DNA from: CAZTHC01 sp964613425
GTDB taxonomy: Bacteria > Bacillota > Clostridia > TANB77 > CAG-508
Assembly (NCBI GenBank): GCA_964613425.1
Contig: CAZTHC010000037.1
Location: 1-10,395, forward strand
Reading direction: 5' to 3'
Length of the DNA: 10,395 nucleotides
The notes beneath the pieces are model-generated. The model saw nothing but the letters and a program-made list of their open reading frames with translations. It did not search any database and was not told the DNA's origin. Position 1 is the stretch's first letter, and each line of letters starts with the position of its first letter. Both the position numbers and the translations under genes were made by a program. This document shows, piece by piece, positions 1 through 5,306 of this stretch.

Positions 1-42
1 TTTATACTTATATTATCATAAAAAATATAAATAGACAATATT

Positions 43-1221
43 TTATAATTCCAAATTATATTCATTTTCTCTTTCTTCCCTTTTTATCTGTTCTTCTGGA
101 TTCATTAAAATATCAGTATCTTTTTCAAAATCTCTAATTAAATCTTCTGATCCTTCAATTCCAAATTTCTTACAAATCCATTTTATAAATTTTTCAACTG
201 TATCATAAAATCTATCAACAATATTATTCAAATGACTATTCTCTTTTTCTAAGCTCCTAATTTTGCTTTTAAATTTCCATTCTATATCAAATTCCTTTTC
301 TTTATATTCTTTTTTTATGCTTTCTACTTGATTATTTAATTTTTTATTATCATCTAGTATCTTATCTCTTTCCTTTTGATATTTCTCTGCTACATTTACT
401 AATTTTACTTGTTTTGTCAATTCTTTGTGTAATATTACATTTTCTTCATACAATTTATTAATCAATTCATCTTTTGGTTTAATAATTTCATTTTCTACTT
501 TTTCTTTATTTAGTTTAATTATTTTAATATCATTTATATCAGGTATTTGGGGTAATTCTAGTTTTATATTACTTAATACCTTTTTAGTATTTTCAAAATT
601 AGTAATCTTTTTTAAATCTTCTATTTTTTTATGTTTCGCACCTGTTTCTTCTATTGGCAAGCCTCTTTCTAAAATAAATCCCTTTGATGTAATATCTTCA
701 AAAAAAGAATTTTGTAATTGCCTATAACTATCTCTACCTTTCCAAAAATCTCTGCAGCATATTTTATCTATTTTTTCGCCTTCTTTATCTTTTGTATGAA
801 TTACTGGTATATATAACAAGTGCATATGTGGAGTCCCTTCATCTAAATGAACAACGGCTGATATTATATTTTGCTCTCCAAGATTTTTATAATTACATAC
901 AAATTTATAACCTTCTTGAAAATATCTTTTGGTTTCTTTTTCTCCAATTTTATCAAAAAATTCTTTATCTGATGTAAATATCATTTCACACATAATAATA
1001 CTGTTACTTTTTATAAATCCTTGCAAATTATTTTCTTTTCGTATTTTATCAAATTCTTTTATATAACTCATCTTGTTTTTCTTTAAGTAATAATTCAAAT
1101 GTGTTTTTTCTTGCATTATGTCTTTATTTGTGTGACCTTTTGTTTTTCTTTCATTATGCACATATCTCCCTTTGGATTCATCTCTTGTTAATTTCTCATT
1201 TCTTACTATTGCATAACTCAT
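43..1221 (-). CDS. MobV/Pre family relaxase (plasmid mobilization protein)
   Basis: Relaxases of the MobV (Mob_Pre) family nick one strand at oriT, stay covalently bound to the 5' end and lead the strand into a recipient using another element's secretion machinery. I start the protein at the ATG complementary to 1219-1221 because AAGGAGGTG precedes it and a typical MobV N-terminus (MSYAIVRNEKL) follows. The frame stays open upstream to 1317, but that extension runs through the oriT. In the 392-residue product the HNER motif lies at 22-25, its His22 being at the same position as the catalytic histidine of pMV158 MobM. The metal-binding HLDEGTPHMH motif is at 125-134. From about residue 250 to 350 the protein is Lys/Glu-rich coiled coil, as is usual for the family. 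No frameshift or missing motif is seen, so it is probably functional. The helper transfer system must lie elsewhere. Confidence 0.93.
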   Translation of the reverse strand: MSYAIVRNEKLTRDESKGRYVHNERKTKGHTNKDIMQEKTHLNYYLKKNKMSYIKEFDKIRKENNLQGFIKSNSIIMCEMIFTSDKEFFDKIGEKETKRYFQEGYKFVCNYKNLGEQNIISAVVHLDEGTPHMHLLYIPVIHTKDKEGEKIDKICCRDFWKGRDSYRQLQNSFFEDITSKGFILERGLPIEETGAKHKKIEDLKKITNFENTKKVLSNIKLELPQIPDINDIKIIKLNKEKVENEIIKPKDELINKLYEENVILHKELTKQVKLVNVAEKYQKERDKILDDNKKLNNQVESIKKEYKEKEFDIEWKFKSKIRSLEKENSHLNNIVDRFYDTVEKFIKWICKKFGIEGSEDLIRDFEKDTDILMNPEEQIKREERENEYNLEL

Positions 1222-1256
1222 TCCTGCTTGCACCTCCTTCTTTGCTAAAGATATTG

Positions 1257-1313
1257 TTTTAATGTCTAACATACTAGACAAACAAGTTTGTCGTATGGCA
1301 GGGCTTTTGCCCC
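1257..1313 (-). other. Putative oriT (MobV type) with predicted nic site
   Basis: The stretch just upstream of the relaxase gene carries nested inverted repeats. Read on the minus strand, arms TGTCTA and TAGACA (complement of 1275-1280 and 1263-1268) flank the six-base loop GTATGT. This gives TAGTATG/TTA, one base from the TAGTGTG/TTA nick region known for pMV158-type oriTs; the predicted nick is between the bases complementary to 1270 and 1269. A second palindrome, GACAAAC-AA-GTTTGTC (1277-1292), shares an arm with the first, so the two stems are mutually exclusive, as with the alternative hairpins of MobV oriTs. A third short repeat, GGGC-TTTT-GCCC, is at 1301-1312. That this is the oriT is inference from motif and position. 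Confidence 0.75.
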
Positions 1314-1324
1314 ACACCCCTTAT

Positions 1325-1377
1325 CAAATTTAAAAGAGGCAATTCATTTTAATTTGAATTAATCTCTTTTAAATTTG
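1325..1377 (-). repeat. Large imperfect hairpin straddling the end of the winged-helix gene
   Basis: A perfect 14-bp inverted repeat, CAAATTTAAAAGAG (1325-1338) and CTCTTTTAAATTTG (1364-1377), encloses a second one, AATTCA (1341-1346) and TGAATT (1355-1360). The two stems are separated only by a small internal loop, giving one long hairpin. It covers the last codons and the stop of the winged-helix gene and sits immediately before the oriT. No T-tract follows on the minus strand (the next bases read ATAAGGGG), so it is a poor intrinsic terminator. It could be an attenuator, an mRNA-stabilising structure or an accessory oriT repeat. Confidence 0.6.
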
Positions 1378-1867
1378 CATATAAGATATTCCAATCGAAA
1401 TTGTCATAATTTCTGTCATTTTTGTAGCTTGAATATTTTTTATTTGTATGATGCTTATTATTATAATTATTTTTACTTTTTATATTTATTATATCTTTGT
1501 CGTTTTCATCTATAGGTACTATATTTTTTTGACTATTTGAAGTATTATTTTCAACTATAGGCTGTGGATATTTTTGACTATACTTGTTTAATTCTATTTG
1601 TCTACTTTCTATCTCTTTGCTTTCTTTTTTATATTTTAGTTTTACATTTATATACTTTTTATTTTTTAATGAACTAATTATTTTTGAAACTCTGTCGGGA
1701 GTTACATTTACTATATTTGCAATATATCTATTGCTAGCAAAACAATTATCATTATCTTTACTTAAGTATAATATTATTGATAATATTAATTTTTCTTTAT
1801 CTGTTAATTCTGTATTTAATAATATTTCTGCTGGTATCCATAGTCCTTTTAATTTTTGTTTGTTCAT
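1349..1867 (-). CDS. Winged-helix DNA-binding protein of mobile elements (replication/regulation type)
   Basis: The 172-residue product starts with KLKGLWIPAEILLN, followed by a predicted winged helix-turn-helix at about residues 20-75 (CFASNRYIANIVNVTPDRVSKIISSL as the core). This layout is common in HTH_36-like proteins of Firmicute plasmids, integrative elements and prophages, often annotated as replication or helix-turn-helix proteins. The second half is low-complexity, rich in Asn, Lys, Tyr and Ser, ending in a short aromatic segment (YDNFDWNILYANL). The start is supported by AAGGAGGGAG five bases upstream of the ATG. It lies directly upstream of the oriT and relaxase on the same strand, which suggests a role in replication or control of the element. 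The specific function is not determinable from sequence alone. Confidence 0.8.
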   Translation of the reverse strand: MNKQKLKGLWIPAEILLNTELTDKEKLILSIILYLSKDNDNCFASNRYIANIVNVTPDRVSKIISSLKNKKYINVKLKYKKESKEIESRQIELNKYSQKYPQPIVENNTSNSQKNIVPIDENDKDIINIKSKNNYNNKHHTNKKYSSYKNDRNYDNFDWNILYANLKEINSN

Positions 1868-1950
1868 CTATACTCCCTCCTTCTTGTTTTTTATTCGCAC
1901 CATATTAAGTTTTGTGGCTTTTTAAATTTGATTTAGTATAATTTTAGGTC

Positions 1951-1990
1951 AAAAAAATAAAGCTTTAAAATTTTACTTTTAAAGCTTTAT
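1951..1990 (-). terminator. Intrinsic terminator of the spoIIID-like gene
   Basis: A 14-bp perfect stem, ATAAAGCTTTAAAA (1957-1970) with TTTTAAAGCTTTAT (1977-1990), has a six-base loop. On the minus strand it is followed by seven Ts (complement of 1951-1957). It lies just past the stop codon of the minus-strand spoIIID-like gene and separates it from the mobile-element genes. Confidence 0.88.
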
Positions 1991-1997
1991 ACTAATA

Positions 1998-2237
1998 TTA
2001 TTTAATTACTAACCCTAATCTAACAATAGGATTTCTTATGCTCAAGAAAACTCCTTTAATTTCAATACTTTCAGGAATAGCTTGTCCACATTTCCTACCG
2101 TTCTTGTGTGTAACTTCGGTGTGTACTGTGCTCTTACTAATTCCAAACTTCCTGGCAGCCCCCCTTACCGTATCTCCTGTGTCTATTATATAATGTGCAA
2201 GTTCAATTGCACGTTCCTCTATTGATACACCTCTCAT
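1998..2237 (-). CDS. spoIIID: SpoIIID-like sporulation transcription factor with divergent C-terminus
   Basis: SpoIIID is a small mother-cell DNA-binding regulator that activates and represses genes of the sigma-E regulon. Residues 1-45 are very like the family: an amphipathic helix (SIEERAIELAHYIIDTG) and a helix-turn-helix with TVRGAARKFGISKSTVH. The family normally continues with a KDVTERLP-type segment and a basic C-terminal region containing RHIRGG. Here I read TEVTHKNGRKCG and end with SIRNPIVRLGLVIK, only weakly alignable with the family and apparently missing a few residues before the SIRN segment. At 79 residues it is slightly short. Because the basic tail contributes to DNA binding in Bacillus subtilis SpoIIID, activity may be altered. 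Parts of the gene are less AT-rich than the surroundings. The start has a good site (TGGAGG, ten bases upstream of ATG). Family assignment is firm; whether this is the main SpoIIID, a paralog or a decaying copy is open. Confidence 0.8.
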   Translation of the reverse strand: MRGVSIEERAIELAHYIIDTGDTVRGAARKFGISKSTVHTEVTHKNGRKCGQAIPESIEIKGVFLSIRNPIVRLGLVIK

Positions 2238-2251
2238 AAAAGCAAAACCTC

Positions 2252-2286
2252 CATACGAATTACATTTGTTTAATTGTATTCGTATG
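2252..2286. promoter_or_regulatory. Palindrome immediately upstream of the spoIIID ribosome binding site
   Basis: CATACGAAT (2252-2260) and ATTCGTATG (2278-2286) are perfect inverted repeats. Allowing a one-base bulge extends each arm by ACA/TGT to 12 pairs. On the minus strand the second arm ends in the TGG of the TGGAGG ribosome binding site, so a hairpin could affect translation, or the repeat could be a dimeric operator. An AATACAAT octamer inside it (minus strand) resembles a sigma-E -10 (CATACAAT), but I see no matching -35. Confidence 0.55.
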
Positions 2287-2401
2287 AATATTCAATTAGA
2301 ACGAAACTTTTATTTCTTCAAGCATATTTAAAAGATTTTCTCTTATTTTTATAATGAAACTTTTAGAGATACAAAATCATATTTTATAATATCGAATTTT
2401 G

Positions 2402-2430
2402 TTGAAAATTAAATAGTTATATGCTATTAT
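2402..2430 (+). promoter_or_regulatory. Sigma-A type promoter for the NlpC/P60 gene
   Basis: TTGAAA (2402-2407) and TATTAT (2425-2430) are separated by 17 bases, with an extended -10 TGC directly before TATTAT. The 5' leader is about 25 bases and contains GGAGGT (2450-2455), five bases from the ATG. It is a strong vegetative-type promoter even though the neighbouring divergent gene belongs to a sporulation family. Confidence 0.8.
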
Positions 2431-2460
2431 ATTTCTAAAACAATTATACGGAGGTCAAAA

Positions 2461-3941
2461 ATGCCTAATTCTAAAGACAAATTACAAGAACAACAAGGAG
2501 TTGAAACAGCTAAAGATAAAAATTCAGGAGAAAATACTAATATAGAAACTAATTCTAATAAGAAAGGTTTTTCAATTTTTAAACTATTCTTTTAATTTTT
2601 TTATTAATATTTATTCTTTCAATTTGCTTTATTACATTTGTTTTAAAACCAAATTGGAATTATCTTTTTTCTGGTAAGTTAAATATTACAAGTATTATAA
2701 TAGATAACTACAACGCAGAAAATAATACTATACAAATAAATGTTACCACTGCCAAAAGCTTAATATCTAATATTAAATGTTATTTAAGTGAAGATAGTAT
2801 TGTTTCTAGCGATGATCCTTGTATTTCACTAAAAAGCGACAAATGTGAATTTACCGCAGAATTAAAAGATTACTATATTATTTTAAGAAATGAAAATAAT
2901 CGTATCATAGGCAAAACTAAACTTACTGACCATATTAATAAGTCATTTAATCTAAAATTAAGTGCTGATAAAATATATTTAGCCATTGGAGCAGAGAAAA
3001 CTATTACCACTTCTATAATTTCAATTGGAAATATAAAAAACAATATTACATGGAGTTCATCTAATAATAATGTTGCAACTGTTGAAAATGGAAAAATAAC
3101 TGCTATTGGTAATGGAACAACGATTATAACGGCAACAGATTCATATGGTACTTCCAGCACCGTTAATGTTGTTGTTTCTAAATTAATTGATAATTATGAA
3201 CTTAGAACAAATAAAGAATTACTTAAAGGTACTATATATACATTAGAAGAAGCAAATTTACTAGATGAAATTCTTTTTGCTAGAGTAGCTGAAGCTGGTG
3301 AAGGTACACGTGCTGGTGCTGTTGCTGCTGCAAGATTTCTAACTCTTGAATTTCAATATAGTATTCCATACTTCTTTGAAAATGGAAGAGTTAATTCGTC
3401 TGGTTGGAAATTTGTAGATGGTGAAGGAAGATATTATCACAAAGGGTTATATCTTCATAAAAGTAAATTTGAAACAATAAAAGCAAGTTATGCAGGACCT
3501 GCTATATGGGGAATGCCACTTACTAATTATGAAGACGAGCCACCTTATTTCACTAAATATGCTAGATTACCAAATGGATTAGACTGCAGTGGATTCGTAT
3601 CTTGGGCAATACTTAATGGTGGATTTGACCCAGGAGATTATGGTGCTGGTAATACTCCAGACCCAAACCAAATAACTGACTTAGGAGAATATACTCCTAT
3701 TACCCAAAATTTATTGAATTCTGGAAAAGTTAAAACTGGAGATTTAATTAATTATTTTGGACATATCGGAATGATAATCGGTATAGATGGTGAAGATTAC
3801 TATGTAGCTGAAACATTAGATAGTTTCCGCAAATTAGTAGTTAAAAAATACACAAAAGCTAGAAATCTTTATCCTTTTTCTCATATAGTACTTATGGATA
3901 CATATTACAAAGAAGACGGGAACTATACACAAATGTGGTAA
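2461..3941 (+). pseudogene. Membrane-anchored Ig-like/NlpC-P60 cell-wall peptidase, frameshifted
   Basis: NlpC/P60 enzymes are cysteine peptidases that cut peptidoglycan stem peptides. Translation from ATG 2461 gives a hydrophilic 44-residue cytoplasmic tail and then stops at TAA 2593-2595. The -1 frame opens at 2583 and runs without a stop to 3941. Adding one T to the four-T run at 2590-2593 joins the frames into a 493-residue protein. Its parts are: transmembrane helix at about 43-62 (LFFLIFLLIFILSICF), an uncharacterised extracellular region, a group-2 bacterial Ig-like domain at about 165-240 (ITWSSSNNNVATVENGKITAIGNG), a conserved-looking linker, and an NlpC/P60 domain from about 350 with Cys376 in LDCSGFVSW and His435 in GHIGMIIG. 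No ATG, GTG or TTG occurs in the downstream frame before 3513, which would yield only the peptidase end. Promoter, ribosome site and terminator are intact. This is therefore a recent mutation, a phase-variable state or a sequencing error. Confidence 0.87.
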
Positions 3942-3965
3942 ATTTATTATTAGTATATTTAAACG

Positions 3966-4004
3966 AAAAAATGAAGATATAATTAAAGTATATCTTCATT
4001 TTTT
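3966..4004. terminator. Bidirectional terminator between convergent genes
   Basis: A perfect 15-bp stem (3966-3980 with 3990-4004) whose core is TGAAGATAT/ATATCTTCA is flanked by six As on the left and six Ts on the right, with a nine-base loop. It therefore provides a T-tract in both directions and lies between the peptidase gene (plus) and the small membrane protein gene (minus). Confidence 0.88.
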
Positions 4005-4031
4005 ATATTAGAATTTTTTATGTTTTTATAA

Positions 4032-4364
4032 TTAATTTTGTGCCCATCTTAGCATTTTAATATCTTTGTAAGTATTTAGCACTTCTATATATTTTTGATA
4101 TTCTTCTTCCCAAAGTAAATTTGGAACTTTTTCGAATGCATCAAAAACTTTTTCCGCTTCTTTTAAGAATATTAATTGTTCTATTGTAGATAATTTTTCA
4201 TATCTATTAGCAAATGTATATAATTTATCTAACATTTGATTTGCCTCTACGAAAGTCCAAAAGTCTTTAACTTTCATACCAGCCATCCTTATTTGCATAA
4301 TTGAAAAAATAATTAAACTAAATAATATGAATAATAATATATATATAATTGTTAATATTTCCAT
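4032..4364 (-). CDS. Small single-pass membrane protein of unknown function
   Basis: I do not recognise this 110-residue protein. Residues 3-24 form one hydrophobic helix (LTIIYILLFILFSLIIFSIM). It is followed by a basic stretch (QIRMAGMKVKD), so the C-terminal 80 residues probably face the cytoplasm. That domain is predicted mostly helical, with several aromatics (FWTFVEANQMLDKLYTFANRYEKL, and LLWEEEYQKYIEVL near the end). The start is supported by GAAGGTG a few bases upstream. It follows hpf on the same strand but is separated by hpf's terminator and has its own strong promoter, so it forms a single-gene unit. Nothing in the sequence indicates a function. Confidence 0.8.
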   Translation of the reverse strand: MEILTIIYILLFILFSLIIFSIMQIRMAGMKVKDFWTFVEANQMLDKLYTFANRYEKLSTIEQLIFLKEAEKVFDAFEKVPNLLWEEEYQKYIEVLNTYKDIKMLRWAQN

Positions 4365-4395
4365 TTAATACACCTTCTTTTGTTAACATATACAT

Positions 4396-4424
4396 ATTAT
4401 AACACATATTTCCAAATTTGGCAA
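4396..4424 (-). promoter_or_regulatory. Sigma-A type promoter of the small membrane protein gene
   Basis: On the minus strand TTGCCA (complement of 4419-4424) and a consensus TATAAT (complement of 4396-4401) are 17 bases apart, with an extended TGT ahead of the -10. The leader to the ATG is about 25 bases. Confidence 0.85.
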
Positions 4425-4523
4425 ATTTTTTATTTTTTTAGGAAAACACTTCTTTTTCTAGCAATTAATAATACATAAGAAACCATATTATTTAAATTAG
4501 ATTATATAATAATAAAATTTAGA

Positions 4524-4570
4524 TAAAAAAGAACCAAAATTATTATACTAATAATAATTTTGGTTCTTTA
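4524..4570 (-). terminator. Intrinsic terminator of hpf
   Basis: An 18-bp perfect inverted repeat joins 4528-4545 and 4552-4569 (arms begin AAAGAACCAAAA and end TTTTGGTTCTTT) around a six-base loop, whose outer bases could also pair. On the minus strand it is followed by a T-rich tract (complement of the As at 4525-4530). It sits just beyond the hpf stop codon. Confidence 0.88.
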
Positions 4571-4587
4571 ATTTTATACTGTTTATT

Positions 4588-5124
4588 TTAAACTTCTGGT
4601 TCTACTAAACCATAATTTTTACTATCTTTCAATTTATAAATTACATTTACCTTATTTGTATCTATATTTATAAATGTTAAAAACAAATTAGCTGGTTTTT
4701 CTTGTAATTTTAGCTTTGCATCTTCTGGTGTCATTGGTTTTATTTCATAATACAAAGTTTTAATAATTTCATTTTCTACTTCAAATGTTTTTACTTCAGC
4801 ATTTTGCATTACTATTTGTTTTAAAGAATCATCTTTATTGAATTTATCTTTCTTTGTCTTATATTTTCTTATTTGTCCTTCTAATATATCTATGTCTTTA
4901 TCTATAGATGCATATAAATCTCTATGTGCTGTAACTGCTCTAAAAGTATCTGCCTTAAATTTTACAGACATTTCTGCTATTTGCTCATTTTTTTCTGTTT
5001 TTATTGTAACTGTAACATCAAATTCTTCTTCAAAATATTTTTCTATTCTTTCTAGTTTCTTTGCAACATAGTCTTTTATTGCTTCTGTTGCTTTTAATTC
5101 TTTTCCTGTTATTTTTATATTCAT
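4588..5124 (-). CDS. hpf: Ribosome hibernation promoting factor, long form
   Basis: Long HPF binds the 30S decoding region and, through its C-terminal domain, pairs 70S ribosomes into inactive 100S dimers during slow growth. The 178-residue product has the RaiA/HPF N-terminal domain at about 1-95 (MNIKITGKELKATEAIKDYV, then a KFKADTFRAVTAHRDLYASID segment). A variable linker follows, then the dimerisation domain at about 120-178 (YYEIKPMTPEDAKL, VNVIYKLKD, YGLVEP). Length is normal for the family. The reading frame extends upstream to 5208, but I start at the ATG complementary to 5122-5124. GAGGAG precedes it, it gives the family N-terminus, and a consensus promoter at 5176-5204 lies inside the upstream extension. 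It is monocistronic, with its own promoter and terminator. Confidence 0.96.
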   Translation of the reverse strand: MNIKITGKELKATEAIKDYVAKKLERIEKYFEEEFDVTVTIKTEKNEQIAEMSVKFKADTFRAVTAHRDLYASIDKDIDILEGQIRKYKTKKDKFNKDDSLKQIVMQNAEVKTFEVENEIIKTLYYEIKPMTPEDAKLKLQEKPANLFLTFINIDTNKVNVIYKLKDSKNYGLVEPEV

Positions 5125-5175
5125 AACAATCTCTCCTCTCGTATATGCAAAGATATTTTTTAATACCTTATTAGT

Positions 5176-5204
5176 ATTATAACTTATATATGAAAATTTT
5201 TCAA
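5176..5204 (-). promoter_or_regulatory. Consensus sigma-A promoter of hpf
   Basis: On the minus strand TTGAAA (complement of 5199-5204) and TATAAT (complement of 5176-5181) are exactly 17 bases apart. The predicted 5' leader is about 45 bases. Its position shows that translation begins at 5124 and not at the upstream ATG at 5208. Confidence 0.88.
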
Positions 5205-5252
5205 ACATTTTTTAACTTTTAATATTTTTTTAAGAAAACTTTTGTATTATTA

Positions 5253-5283
5253 TCCTTAGTTAAGGAAATATATATACTATAAT
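5253..5283 (+). promoter_or_regulatory. Promoter with overlapping palindrome ahead of the HtrA-like gene
   Basis: A consensus -10, TATAAT, is at 5278-5283 and leads to the ribosome site AAGGAG (5292-5297). No good -35 is present at the right distance (TTAGTT at 5256-5261 is the nearest, 16 bases away). That position is instead occupied by a perfect palindrome, TCCTTA-GT-TAAGGA (5253-5266), which looks like an operator for an activator or repressor. It matches neither the CIRCE nor the CtsR heptad consensus. Confidence 0.6.
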
Positions 5284-5306
5284 TTAATTTTAAGGAGAAC
5301 CTTTCT

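Noticed and set aside
425..977. Plus-strand open frames opposite the relaxase gene
   Set aside because: They are antisense to a clear relaxase, are low-complexity Phe/Ile/Ser-rich and have no ribosome sites.
1222..1317. Upstream extension of the relaxase reading frame to an ATG at 1317
   Set aside because: The extension runs through the oriT repeats and has no ribosome site; the ATG at 1221 has AAGGAGGTG upstream and gives the canonical MobV N-terminus with His22 in place.
1584..1925. Plus-strand open frame opposite the winged-helix gene
   Set aside because: It is a hydrophobic antisense shadow of an AT-rich gene with a better-supported start and family match on the other strand.
2578..2584. 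TTTAAAC, a classic -1 ribosomal slippery heptamer, close to the frameshift in the peptidase gene
   Set aside because: Its codon phasing is wrong for the upstream frame, and a slip there would read straight into the TAA at 2580-2582. A one-base change in the T run explains the shift better.
2873..3160. Minus-strand open frame within the peptidase gene
   Set aside because: It is opposite the Ig-like domain, with Val/Ile-rich composition typical of antisense frames and no start signals.
5125..5208. Longer hpf product starting at 5208
   Set aside because: A consensus promoter lies inside this extension, no ribosome site precedes 5208, and family proteins start at MNIKITG.
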